Assembly: GCA_041392855.1 (NCBI GenBank)
Contig: JAWKLD010000001.1
Location: 668,001 to 732,000 of the forward strand
Direction of reading: 5' to 3'
DNA length: 64,000 nucleotides
Source of the DNA: Flavipsychrobacter sp.
GTDB taxonomy: Bacteria > Bacteroidota > Bacteroidia > Chitinophagales > Chitinophagaceae
Shown: one piece after another, positions 1 to 8,655 of the stretch
Layout of the letters: each line of letters opens with the position of its first letter
Position numbering within the stretch: the stretch's first letter is position 1
Translations under genes and position numbers: made by a program
Notes under the pieces: generated by a model
The model's database searches: none
What the model saw: only the letters and a program-made list of their open reading frames with translations
Told to the model about the DNA's origin: nothing

Positions 1-687
1 GGTAAAATAAATCACTTTATTAACTCGTGTTTGTCAAAAAAAAATCATATTAATTTAGTAAGTGATAATTTTATTAATAAATTAATTGCACTAGAATCTG
101 CAAAAAAAGTAGGCCTGAATATACCGTCTACATATATTTCGACCAATAACAAAGATTTATATAGTCGTTTATCAAAACAACCTCATATAACAAAAGCTAT
201 ATCTGAAATGATACGATTTAATCATAATGATATATCATATTCTACTGGTACTAACAGGGTATTTCCTTTAGAAATTTCTAATAGGACGAATACTAGTAGT
301 CATGCTTCTCTTCTGCAGCATGAAATTATTAAAGAAATAGAGTTACGTGTATTTTATGTACATGGTGATATATTCACAATGGCAATATTTTCGCAAAAGA
401 ATAAAAAGACTAAATTAGATTATAGGAATTACGATACAGCAAATATGAATAGAATGATTCCATACAAGCTACCTTCTATTATTGATAAAAAAGTGAAACA
501 ACTATTTTTAGATATGAATATAACTAGTGGGTCTGCTGACTTAATATACAGCAAGAATGGAAAATATGTTTTTTTAGAAATAAATCCTGTTGGACAATTT
601 AGCATGGTTTCATATCCTTGTAACTATTATCTTGAAAAATATATTGCTGAACTTCTAATCAAAAGCAATGGAAAGAGAAATAACTAA
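1..687 (+). CDS. gwsG: Grasp-with-spasm ATP-grasp peptide maturase, 5'-truncated by the window
   Basis: The reading frame is open from base 1, so the true start lies left of the window; TTG at 31 is only an internal codon. The visible ~228 residues are the C-terminal half of an ATP-grasp ligase. Motifs include ELRVFYVHGDIF and the metal/nucleotide segment YVFLEINPVGQFSM near the end. In this family the enzyme is thought to form ester or amide crosslinks on a ribosomal precursor peptide using ATP. The SPASM partner and an exporter follow in one tight operon, which identifies the grasp-with-spasm type. The gene overlaps the next start by 20 bases. The precursor gene is not visible and probably lies upstream. 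Recognition is by motif and context. Confidence 0.85.
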   Translation, partial: GKINHFINSCLSKKNHINLVSDNFINKLIALESAKKVGLNIPSTYISTNNKDLYSRLSKQPHITKAISEMIRFNHNDISYSTGTNRVFPLEISNRTNTSSHASLLQHEIIKEIELRVFYVHGDIFTMAIFSQKNKKTKLDYRNYDTANMNRMIPYKLPSIIDKKVKQLFLDMNITSGSADLIYSKNGKYVFLEINPVGQFSMVSYPCNYYLEKYIAELLIKSNGKRNN

Positions 688-880
688 ATTGACTTCAATA
701 TTATCAGAATCTGTTGAGTTTTCTGCATTACCCATATATTATAGTTATTTAGGCGCCATAATTGATGAAGATGGATTAAAGAATAAGGATTTACATCCCA
801 AGAAGCTTTCTATAATAAGGCACAATACTTATGACTATCTTCCGTATGAGTTTTATAAACCTGTATCAAGAGTGTTTTAA
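668..880 (+). CDS. Small uncharacterised protein inside the grasp-with-spasm operon
   Basis: A 70-residue protein whose ATG lies inside the end of the ATP-grasp gene and whose stop overlaps the next ATG by one base (TAATG). It is therefore almost certainly translated with its neighbours. It has no signal peptide, no Gly-Gly leader cleavage site and no Cys. The C-terminal half is rich in Tyr, His, Lys and Arg. I do not recognise a family. It could be an accessory or recognition protein for the maturases, or less likely a diverged substrate peptide. The coupling, not homology, supports that it is real. Confidence 0.7.
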   Translation: MEREITKLTSILSESVEFSALPIYYSYLGAIIDEDGLKNKDLHPKKLSIIRHNTYDYLPYEFYKPVSRVF

Positions 881-1971
881 TGTCGGAGAATAACAACGTT
901 TTACTGCTGTCCTCAGACTGTATCCCAGTTAAAGGGATTAAGAGGGCAATAATATATGATCTTAGTAAAAAGAAATATCATTTAATCCCTAATGATTTGT
1001 ACGATATCTTGGTAGATATAAACGGCAAAACCAAAAATCAACTTTATAATACCTACGGAGATGATAATAAAATTGTTCTAGATGAATACTTTACTTTTCT
1101 AGAGGATAACGATATTCTACTAACTATTGATAAGGGAATACTTAAAAATTTTCCAAAAATTGATCTCACTTGGGATTTTCCTGGTGATATCTCAAATGCC
1201 GTAATCGACTTCGACACTAAACCTAATTTTAATGTAGATTCTGTAATTGATGAGTTAGAAAAGTTAGGTTGCTTTATTGTTGAATTAAGGTTTTTCTACT
1301 CTGTTAGTCTGTCTGACTTAGTTGCTTTGATTGATAAATTCGAAGGTAAAGACATAAAGCGTGTTCAGCTAATTCTAAAACATAGTCCATTATATAATAT
1401 AGAAGAATTAGACAAGGTTATACAAGGGTGTAGCCGTATATCAAGGGTGTTTATTTATAATATACCAGAAGAGAATAAGAAGACTTATAGTTTGACAAAA
1501 TCTGGTAAGATTATTTGTTTAGAATCATCACATATTTCAGAAAAAAGCTGCGGCGTAATAAATCCTTCTATGCATGCTGTAAACTTATCATTATTTACAG
1601 AATCAATAAACTTTAATAGTTGTTTGAATAGAAAAATTGCAATAGATAGAAATGGCGATATAAAAAATTGTCCAAGTATGGCTAAAGCATATGGAAATAT
1701 AAATGATGTTAGTCTAATGCAAGTTCTTAAAGAATCTGACTTTAAAGACAAATGGGCGATTACTAAAGATAAAATTGATACTTGTAAAAGATGTGAATTT
1801 AGGTATGCGTGTACTGATTGTAGAGCATATTTAAATAACCCCAATGATGATTATAGCAAGCCATTAAAGTGTGGATATAATCCTGAAACTTGTGAATGGG
1901 AAGAATGGTCTTCAAATCCCCTGAAACAAAAAACAATAGAACATTACGGTCTAGGGTTATTAATGAAATGA
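880..1971 (+). CDS. gwsS: Grasp-with-spasm SPASM-domain peptide maturase
   Basis: 363 residues. The C-terminal third is a SPASM domain with clustered Cys (CLNRK, DIKNCPSM, DTCKRCEFRYACTDCRAY, KCGYNPETCEWEEW) able to bind auxiliary Fe-S clusters. The N-terminal part resembles a radical-SAM barrel remnant, but I see no CxxxCxxC SAM-cluster motif, so radical chemistry cannot be assumed. It pairs with the ATP-grasp enzyme upstream and is followed by the exporter with an ATGA overlap at 1968-1971. The likely role is modification, or guiding modification, of a ribosomal peptide in the cytoplasm. Start ATG at 880 overlaps the previous stop. Confidence 0.85.
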   Translation: MSENNNVLLLSSDCIPVKGIKRAIIYDLSKKKYHLIPNDLYDILVDINGKTKNQLYNTYGDDNKIVLDEYFTFLEDNDILLTIDKGILKNFPKIDLTWDFPGDISNAVIDFDTKPNFNVDSVIDELEKLGCFIVELRFFYSVSLSDLVALIDKFEGKDIKRVQLILKHSPLYNIEELDKVIQGCSRISRVFIYNIPEENKKTYSLTKSGKIICLESSHISEKSCGVINPSMHAVNLSLFTESINFNSCLNRKIAIDRNGDIKNCPSMAKAYGNINDVSLMQVLKESDFKDKWAITKDKIDTCKRCEFRYACTDCRAYLNNPNDDYSKPLKCGYNPETCEWEEWSSNPLKQKTIEHYGLGLLMK

Positions 1972-2966
1972 AGAAATTCCCTACATACATTCAACGGGAT
2001 GTGATGGACTGCGGCCCTTCATGTTTGAAAATCATTTCTGAATACTATGGTAGGAACTTTTCAATAGATAAGTTAAGGCAATTAGCGTCAACTGGAAAGT
2101 TAGGAAGTACTTTTTTGGGATTGAGTAATGCTGCAGAAGCGCTTGGTTTTAGGACTATGGCGGTGAAAATTAGTTTTAATAGATTACGTAAAGAGGCAGA
2201 TTTGCCAGTCATTGTACACTGGAATCAAGTTCATTATGTTGTTGTATATGCAATATCTAATACTAAGGTGTATGTATCAGATCCAGGATATGGTTTAGAT
2301 TCTTATTCTCATGAAGCCTTTATCAAAAATTGGATAGGGGGAAACTCAACACAAGATACTATAGATGGTATTGTATTGTTATTTGAATTGACACCAGGTT
2401 TTTTCGAAACAAAAGAGCTTGAAGACAAAAGTACCGCACAAAAGGATTTGCGATTTCTATTACACTACATAAGACCGCATAGAAAATATTTATTACAAGT
2501 ATTTGTTGGGCTAATCTGCGGAAGTTTATTAACTATTATATTTCCATTTCTCACACAATCATTAATTGATATTGGAATAGGCGATAAAAATATAAGATTT
2601 GTATGGTTAATAATGATTGCACAACTTACTATTTCTTTCAGTCAGACTTTGTTGGATATTATCAGAAGCTGGTTGATGTTACATGTTAATAAGAGAATGT
2701 CAATAAGGTTGATATCTGATTTTTTTGCAAAAATCATGAAGCTGCCTATTAGTTTTTTTGATACCAAATTGACAGGTGATATAATGCAGAGAATTGGTGA
2801 TCATTCTAGGATCCAATCTTTCCTGACAGGAACATCTTTAAGTACAATTTTTTCAATGTTTACTGCTATAGTTTATAGTTGGCTACTAATATACTATAGC
2901 ATTACACTTTTTTTAGTCTCTTTAGTTGGTAGCATAATATATCTATTATGGATTACATTTTTTTAA
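1968..2966 (+). pseudogene. Peptidase-containing ABC exporter, N-terminal half (cut by in-frame stop)
   Basis: Start ATG at 1968 overlaps the gwsS stop (ATGA) and gives the usual C39-peptidase N-terminus; an ATG at 1896 in the same frame would lie inside gwsS and is unlikely. Residues 1-140 are a C39 leader peptidase with catalytic Cys in DCGPSCL, His in HWNQVHYVVVY and Asp in SDPGYG. About four membrane helices follow. The frame ends at TAA 2964-2966 and continues in the SAME frame at 2967 with KRRKK and then the other half. A single change at 2965 (TTA Leu to TAA) would explain the break. Joined length, about 734 residues, is normal for these exporters, which remove the leader and pump out the mature peptide. 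Confidence 0.85.
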
Positions 2967-2981
2967 AAAAGGAGAAAAAAA

Positions 2982-4172
2982 TTGGACTACAAAAGGTTTG
3001 GCCATTCATCGGAGCTGAATAGCAAAGTTTTTGAATTAGTATCAGGAATGCAAGAATTAAAACTTCATAATGCTGAGCAAAATAAAAGGTGGCAATGGGA
3101 GCATATACAACTTAAACTATATCAAATTAGTATAGAGTCATTGTCTCTAGAGCAAATGCAAGGAATAGGCTCAAGAGTTATTAATAATGTAAAGAATATC
3201 ATTATAACTGTTATTTCTGCCAAGCTGGTTATAGATGGTAATTTAACGTTAGGAATGATGGTTGCTGTAACTTTTATTATTGGACAATTAAATAGACCCT
3301 TAGTTGACTTAATTAATCTTGTAAGAAAATGGCAAGACACTAAAATTAGCCTAAGTAGAATAAATGAAATACATCTGAAAAAAGATGAAATAGAATATGC
3401 TATTAGCTCAAATGATGAGATGCCAATTAGCGATATACCCAAAGAGATTTCAATTACATTGAAAGATGTAAGCTTTAAGTATAACAATATGTCTACGAAT
3501 GTATTAGCTAATATTAATTTAGTAATACCATATAATAAAGTAACTGCAATAGTTGGAACAAGCGGTGGAGGGAAAAGCACATTTGTAAAACTTTTAATGG
3601 GTAGTTATATGCCAACCTCTGGTGAAATATTAATTAATGATAAAATTAATTTAAGAAAAATTAATTTGAAAGAGTGGAGAAATACTTTTGGAGTAGTTAT
3701 GCAAGAAGGCTTTTTATTTAATGATAGCTTTTTAGGGAATATAGCTGTAGGTGAAGATTTACCTAACCTCGATAAGGTTATAAATGCAGCTAAAATTGCC
3801 AACATTCACAGTCATATTATGACCACACCTCGAGAATACAGAACTAAAATAGGCAATGAAGGAGTGCCTATAAGTACAGGCGAGAAACAAAGAGTTTTGA
3901 TTGCGAGAGCAATATATAAGAACCCTGACATTCTATTTCTTGATGAGGCAACATCCTCTCTTGATGCCAATAATGAAAAAGATATCATGGAAAAGTTGAA
4001 TGATTTTTATAGCAACAAAACTGTTGTTGTAATTGCTCATAGATTAAGTACTATTAAAAATGCTGACAATATTGTTGTATTAGATAAAGGTGAAATTGTA
4101 GAACAAGGAAGTCATAATGAACTAATTAAACAAGGAGGATATTATTTTAGATTAGTAGACAAACAACTATAA
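2982..4172 (+). CDS. Peptidase-containing ABC exporter, C-terminal half with ATPase domain
   Basis: 396 residues in the same frame as the preceding half. It holds the last membrane helices and a full ABC ATPase: Walker A VGTSGGGKSTF, signature STGEKQRVLIARAI (slightly altered LSGGQ), Walker B ILFLDEATSSLD and switch His IAHRLST. The first usable start is TTG at 2982, seven bases after GGAG (2971-2974). That could allow separate translation, so the half may still be made. Without readthrough or co-assembly the exporter is probably inactive. A HlyD-like partner follows after 29 bases. A sequencing error at the T8/A6 tract (2958-2970) is a possible alternative. Confidence 0.85.
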   Translation: MDYKRFGHSSELNSKVFELVSGMQELKLHNAEQNKRWQWEHIQLKLYQISIESLSLEQMQGIGSRVINNVKNIIITVISAKLVIDGNLTLGMMVAVTFIIGQLNRPLVDLINLVRKWQDTKISLSRINEIHLKKDEIEYAISSNDEMPISDIPKEISITLKDVSFKYNNMSTNVLANINLVIPYNKVTAIVGTSGGGKSTFVKLLMGSYMPTSGEILINDKINLRKINLKEWRNTFGVVMQEGFLFNDSFLGNIAVGEDLPNLDKVINAAKIANIHSHIMTTPREYRTKIGNEGVPISTGEKQRVLIARAIYKNPDILFLDEATSSLDANNEKDIMEKLNDFYSNKTVVVIAHRLSTIKNADNIVVLDKGEIVEQGSHNELIKQGGYYFRLVDKQL

Positions 4173-4201
4173 CTAATAATGTAAATAATTGAGTACATAA
4201 T

Positions 4202-5176
4202 ATGTCGTATTCTATTGAAACAAAAGAAATGTTGTCAAAAACTCCAAACAAATTCTTGATTTGGGGTAATATTTCTATTTTATTAGTGCTATTTGTCTTT
4301 TTTTTAGTGACTAATGTAATTAGTTATGGAGAAAAAGTGACTTTTCCCGTAATAATCAGTGCTTACCCAAAGATTAGCAAGTACAAACCTCATGCTGGCT
4401 CCAAGCTTAAACAGATATTATTTAGTAACTGTGACCATATCGATAGTGGTGAGCTTGTAGCTATTTTTTGTGATGATTTTACATATGAAAATATAGTGTA
4501 TGTGAAGAAGTGCTTGGACAGTTTTAGATGGAAGACTATGCATGAAAAAGTTTCTATTTCAGATAGCCTGTATTTTCTTGATTCATTAGAAGGTAAAAGT
4601 GAATTGTTTTTTAACCTAAAAAAGTTGGTTTTTTTATTGAAACGTTACTCTAATATTTCGAAAAGGGATAATTATCAGTTAAAAGACAAAACAGAAGAGA
4701 CTATTATTAGAATAAATATGGGTATTATTTCTTGGGAAAAAAAGAATTTATATAGAGCGCCATATTCTGGTAGAATAGTCTTTTTTAACCCAATAAACGA
4801 CAATAATCAGGGCAGGGAATCTGAAATTATGCTTGGTGTAATTCCTGATAAATATTATTACATTTCTAGAATTGAAGTCCCTAATCAATTATTCAAAAGT
4901 GCAAGTTTTGGAAAAGTAATAAATATAGAATTGGATGAATATGATGCAAGCGAATATGGTTTTATAACAGGAGAAGTAGTTATGGTTGATAGTATGTTGT
5001 ATGATTCCTCTTCTTTAAATCATAAGTCAATCTTTGTTAAGATACCTAAAGATTTCTCACTAAAAAAGAGTGAGATATCTTTCCCATATCAATCTAAATT
5101 TGTAGGTAGTATAAGTATATCGACAGCAGACGTATCTATATTTGAAAGAGTTTGGAATAGCGTGGTGCATAATTAA
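4202..5176 (+). CDS. HlyD-like membrane fusion protein of the peptide exporter
   Basis: 324 residues. One N-terminal membrane helix (about residues 18-43) is followed by a periplasmic part with a short lipoyl-like hairpin (YKPHAGSKLKQILFSNCDHIDSGELVAIF and YRAPYSGRIVFF) around a predicted helical segment, as in HlyD/secretion adaptors. It would link the inner-membrane ABC exporter to an outer-membrane channel. It lies 29 bases downstream of the exporter in the same operon. A noncoding AT-rich stretch (5177-5434) with nothing recognisable follows. Family assignment rests on architecture and position because the sequence is diverged. Confidence 0.75.
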   Translation: MSYSIETKEMLSKTPNKFLIWGNISILLVLFVFFLVTNVISYGEKVTFPVIISAYPKISKYKPHAGSKLKQILFSNCDHIDSGELVAIFCDDFTYENIVYVKKCLDSFRWKTMHEKVSISDSLYFLDSLEGKSELFFNLKKLVFLLKRYSNISKRDNYQLKDKTEETIIRINMGIISWEKKNLYRAPYSGRIVFFNPINDNNQGRESEIMLGVIPDKYYYISRIEVPNQLFKSASFGKVINIELDEYDASEYGFITGEVVMVDSMLYDSSSLNHKSIFVKIPKDFSLKKSEISFPYQSKFVGSISISTADVSIFERVWNSVVHN

Positions 5177-5434
5177 ATGAAATTGCATTTTATAATAATT
5201 CATATAAATATGACTCCTCCTACATATTTATCATTCAAACTGTTATACTTTAAATTAGTACTATTGTTACTAATGTTTTCTGTTAGTTAGAAGTGTTATT
5301 AATTTGATAGTAGATAATCTAAATTTATATTACTTTTTAAGTATGAAAATGGATATTGAAATAAAATCAATACCCATTTAATAAAGTATTCAATAAGCAG
5401 ATAATATACCTACCTATTGTAGATTTCACAGTCT

Positions 5435-6304
5435 TTATTTAAGATCTATACGTTCTTCATTGAGTACATAATCCACCGCCTTTTGAGCTTGAGAACTGGC
5501 AGAGAGAATGAATCGTCTGTCATTCTTCAATACTTTTAGCCAGCCTTGGATATAGGCAGCCGATTGCTCGAATTCATCTTCAATATCACATAGAGACTGT
5601 AAGTAGCAAGAACCAATCTCAGCCACCAATTCCTCATGAGAGTAGTTATTAATCCCAAACTCTGACATTTCGATTAAGTTTTTACGATTACATCTAGAAT
5701 GATGACCAGTAGCATGAATAATTTCATGTAGCAATGTTGAGTAGTACGCATTATCACTCACAAAACTGTTCTGCTTCGGCATATTCACATAGTCCTTAAG
5801 GGGATTATAATAGGCTTTCGGTTCTTTGTGATATACCTTAGGAGCATTAGGCATGCCTTTCAATATATCTTCCACTTGAGTATTAGTGTGTACTTTTTCT
5901 CTTGCTTTAGGGAGATATTCTTTGGGTATCCCTTCACATTGAGCAATGTTGAACACGGTATAGTAGCGGAGTATCGGAGCTTTCCTTTTTGAGTTTTCCT
6001 CTTCGGTTTCTTCCTCATCTGGGAAGTTCCAAAAGACAACTATTTGTGGATGTTCTTCCGGTTTAATGCTTCCACCAATCTCTTTTAACTGTTTAGAAGT
6101 TAAAAAAAGGTTATGCTCATAGCCATACATAGCCAACAACATTATGTTGATCCCTCTGTATGGTCTTTTAGAGAGGAGATTAGTAGGAACACCGCCACCG
6201 ATCCAAGGCTTACGCCATGGAACAGTGCCTTGTTCTAATTGTTCTACGATCTTTTCAGTGACGATTGCGTACACGTCTTTGCGTGGCTTGGTTTGTACTG
6301 CCAT
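5435..6304 (-). CDS. ardC: ArdC-type antirestriction protein with zincin metallopeptidase domain
   Basis: 289 residues. The N-terminal ssDNA-binding domain of the ArdC family is clear (DVYAIVTEKIVEQLEQGTVPWRKPW, then PYRGINIMLL), and the C-terminal domain has the zinc protease motif HEIIHATGH at about residue 190 with a downstream Glu in ELVAEIGSCYL. ArdC proteins protect incoming conjugative DNA from host restriction. A second, clearly homologous copy lies at 37226-38140 on element B. The gene is monocistronic here; the start at ATG 6304 has no good alternative. Confidence 0.9.
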   Translation of the reverse strand: MAVQTKPRKDVYAIVTEKIVEQLEQGTVPWRKPWIGGGVPTNLLSKRPYRGINIMLLAMYGYEHNLFLTSKQLKEIGGSIKPEEHPQIVVFWNFPDEEETEEENSKRKAPILRYYTVFNIAQCEGIPKEYLPKAREKVHTNTQVEDILKGMPNAPKVYHKEPKAYYNPLKDYVNMPKQNSFVSDNAYYSTLLHEIIHATGHHSRCNRKNLIEMSEFGINNYSHEELVAEIGSCYLQSLCDIEDEFEQSAAYIQGWLKVLKNDRRFILSASSQAQKAVDYVLNEERIDLK

Positions 6305-6392
6305 TGTAAATGATTTAATTGTTAAAGAATGAATGTCACAGTAAGTGTATGTGTAATAAAGGGTGGGGGATAGTCATGTAATTTGGTTACTA

Positions 6393-6419
6393 AAAAAGCT
6401 ACCTATGAGGGTAGCTTTT
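6393..6419 (-). terminator. Intrinsic terminator downstream of the RuvC-like gene
   Basis: Stem AAAGCTACC (6395-6403) pairs with GGTAGCTTT (6410-6418) around a six-base loop, and a run of Ts follows on the minus strand. It sits directly after the stop of the minus-strand gene ending at 6424. Confidence 0.8.
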
Positions 6420-6423
6420 CGTG

Positions 6424-6894
6424 TTAGCCTTGATTTCTATAATAGCCATCAATGAGTGCAATTGCTTCAAACATTTTTATGTAATACTCAGCTCTTGTTT
6501 GTCGTTCTGTTTCGCAGTGTCGCTTTAAATGTGGGTATTTTTCTAGTGTCAAATTAATTACTCCAACCTTTTGCGAACTGTTTTTTGACAAGTCTAATTT
6601 CTCAAGTGAATATGGAATAAATGAGACACCTTTCTTTTTGGTTATTGCCTTTATTTCATTAATGAGTTGATATACCTCTTTCGTGCAGTACGTAGGATGG
6701 GGCTCTTTACTGATAACGGTTTGAATGGGGTATGTATTTAAGACGTGAGCAAATGCCTGTAAGATTTTTTTCTGCTTCTTTTTTGACCATTTGTCTCTAA
6801 ATGCTTTTATACGCCAATCTATTAACTCTCCTTTGTGGAACACTGCATATCCCATAAAGCGAGTGCCTATACTTACTCCGAGCGTGGTGTCCAT
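6424..6894 (-). CDS. RuvC/RNase H-fold-like protein with altered first acidic residue
   Basis: 156 residues. The N-terminus (TTLGVSIGTRFMGYAVF) matches the first strand of RuvC-type resolvases (consensus LGIDPGT..GYAV) but has Ser where the first catalytic Asp normally sits. A second acidic residue is seen in VISKEPH and a third candidate is Glu in RAEYYIKMFEAIALI. It may be a nuclease-fold protein with changed or lost activity. It overlaps the upstream 75-residue gene by 22 bases, so the two form a small operon. Assignment is by eye; the specific role is unknown. Confidence 0.6.
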   Translation of the reverse strand: MDTTLGVSIGTRFMGYAVFHKGELIDWRIKAFRDKWSKKKQKKILQAFAHVLNTYPIQTVISKEPHPTYCTKEVYQLINEIKAITKKKGVSFIPYSLEKLDLSKNSSQKVGVINLTLEKYPHLKRHCETERQTRAEYYIKMFEAIALIDGYYRNQG

Positions 6895-7100
6895 TTTGGT
6901 TCAACAAGATTATTGTATATCGCACCGCGAGATACTCTGATTGTATGTTCTGGTTTTGCTAATGCTTTTCTGAGGCATTCTCTTAAATGGCTTTCAGGAT
7001 ATTTAGCTACCATATCTCTATGCCATTGTATTGAGTGCATATCATTTAATGCTTGGGCTATTTCAAGGGCTAGTTGTTCTTGTTCTTTTGTAAGGTACAT
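6873..7100 (-). CDS. Small uncharacterised protein coupled to RuvC-like gene
   Basis: 75 residues, predicted helical (MYLTKEQEQLALEIAQALND...), no membrane segment. Its end overlaps the start of the RuvC-like gene by 22 bases, which supports co-translation. I recognise no family. It lies between the Xre regulator and the RuvC-like protein on an accessory block, and could be a partner of the latter. Confidence 0.6.
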   Translation of the reverse strand: MYLTKEQEQLALEIAQALNDMHSIQWHRDMVAKYPESHLRECLRKALAKPEHTIRVSRGAIYNNLVEPKWTPRSE

Positions 7101-7210
7101 GATGAATACACGTTTTAGGGTTGTTAAAACGTCTCACACAAATAGATAAATGTGTGGATAAGGAACTATACGTAACGTTTGTATGTATAAACGTATGCGT
7201 ACGTTATGAG

Positions 7211-7489
7211 TTAGGGAGGCAAATGTTTTTGTGGTATTTCCAATTGACGATTTTCAATCTCAGGCAGGAGTTCTTTACGAATGTTTACAAAGATGTCATC
7301 AACTAGTCGCTTACAAACGATTGAAATTGCAATGGCATTTTTAAGACTTGGTATGCTTTCTCCTTTTTCCCATTGGGAGATGCGTACAGAACTTTTTAAA
7401 CCAATGAGGTGTGCTAATTGTGTTTGTGAGAAACCCATGCTTTCTCTTGCTTCCCTTAGACGATTGACGTTTACTTTAATATTGCTCAT
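7211..7489 (-). CDS. Xre-family helix-turn-helix regulator
   Basis: 92 residues with a Cro/CI-type helix-turn-helix at about residues 9-62 (RLREARESMGFSQTQLAHLIGLKSSVRISQWEKGESIPSL). It is transcribed away from the CBASS operon, with a 255-base AT-rich gap between them (7490-7744), so it could repress itself, the small downstream genes, or the divergent CBASS promoter. No toxin gene is adjacent, so it is not obviously an antitoxin. Confidence 0.85.
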   Translation of the reverse strand: MSNIKVNVNRLREARESMGFSQTQLAHLIGLKSSVRISQWEKGESIPSLKNAIAISIVCKRLVDDIFVNIRKELLPEIENRQLEIPQKHLPP

Positions 7490-7744
7490 GTATAAACGAT
7501 AGCAAGTAGGTGGTAATATAATAGGGAGGTGAATTTGCTATAAAGGGCAAAAAGTAGGGTAGTAATGTGGAAAAGAGATAGAATAGTTTAGAAATTGTTT
7601 ATCTATTGCTAATTAAGTACTACATAAAATAGGGTGATTTTCACCTATATATTACAAAGAAAACGTATTTTCTTTGTTTTAATCTAATCGAACTTCTTGA
7701 TGTTAGTTGTTAAATAACATAGAGTAGAGGTATTATTTATAAAA

Positions 7745-8647
7745 ATGTTAGTAACGATGCCTAATTATTCAGAACAAATAATTGCAAACTGGACAAACCC
7801 AGCTAGTAATACAGAAGAGGAAAAGCTTTCTAATGCTGAACGAATGGTTAGAGAAGCTCTTACTGCAGACGATACGTTGCGTCAGAAGTCTATAGAAGTT
7901 TTTGGTCAAGGGTCATATGCGAATAATACCAATGTAAGATTAAATAGCGATATAGATATTAATGCTTGTTACAAAGACGGTTTTTATTATGATTTGCCAA
8001 ATGAGGCTACACGTGAAGATTATGAGATTACACCTACTGAATACACATTCTCTCAATATAAAAATGATGTAGAGAGGGCTCTGGTAAATAAGTTTGGTAG
8101 AGATCAAGTTGTACGAAAGAATAAATGCTTAAGAGTGTTAGGTAATTCATATAGAACAGAGACTGATGTAGTCCCGACTTGGGAGTATAGACGATACTCC
8201 CAAAAAAGTTCATATGTTACAGGTGTATGTTTCTTTTCTGATGAAGGAAAAAAGATAACTAGTTACCCCAAACAACATATTACAAATGGAAGAACTAAAA
8301 ATACTAATACATATAGACGTTTTAAAAGTCTTGTTCGTATATATAAGAAGGTAAGATACCATATGATTGATAATGGTGAGATTGTTAACCCTGCTATATC
8401 ATCATTTTTGCTTGAATGCCTTGTATGGAATGTACCAAATTCAATATTTACCAACAATGATTCGTGGACTGCTCGTTTGCGTGAGTCAATTGTTTATTTA
8501 TATAATCAAACAAAGGTACAAGATACCTGTAAAGATTGGGGTGAAGTTTCTGAACTATTATATCTATTTTATGATGGGAGGAAATGGACATATCAGGATG
8601 TAAATGAACATCTTGTCAAAATGTGGAATTATATTGGTTATCAGTAA
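7745..8647 (+). CDS. CBASS CD-NTase (cGAS-like nucleotidyltransferase)
   Basis: 300 residues. The polymerase-beta-type active site is intact: GQGSY at residues 54-58, DID at 69-71 and a third Asp in TDVVP at 141. This matches CD-NTases that make cyclic oligonucleotide signals on phage infection. The next gene encodes a Cap15-like effector only eight bases later. With no Cap2/Cap3 or HORMA genes near, this is a minimal (type I) CBASS. A second ATG at 7757 is an equally possible start. I cannot state the nucleotide product or clade from sequence alone. Confidence 0.88.
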   Translation: MLVTMPNYSEQIIANWTNPASNTEEEKLSNAERMVREALTADDTLRQKSIEVFGQGSYANNTNVRLNSDIDINACYKDGFYYDLPNEATREDYEITPTEYTFSQYKNDVERALVNKFGRDQVVRKNKCLRVLGNSYRTETDVVPTWEYRRYSQKSSYVTGVCFFSDEGKKITSYPKQHITNGRTKNTNTYRRFKSLVRIYKKVRYHMIDNGEIVNPAISSFLLECLVWNVPNSIFTNNDSWTARLRESIVYLYNQTKVQDTCKDWGEVSELLYLFYDGRKWTYQDVNEHLVKMWNYIGYQ

Positions 8648-8655
8648 CAATAACT

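Noticed and set aside
2964..2981. Programmed frameshift site in the exporter gene
   Set aside because: Both halves are in the same frame, so a single slip on the T/A tract would not join them; a stop-codon change is simpler.
7211..7489. Antitoxin of a toxin-antitoxin pair
   Set aside because: No toxin-like gene is adjacent; the neighbouring small gene has no toxin motif.
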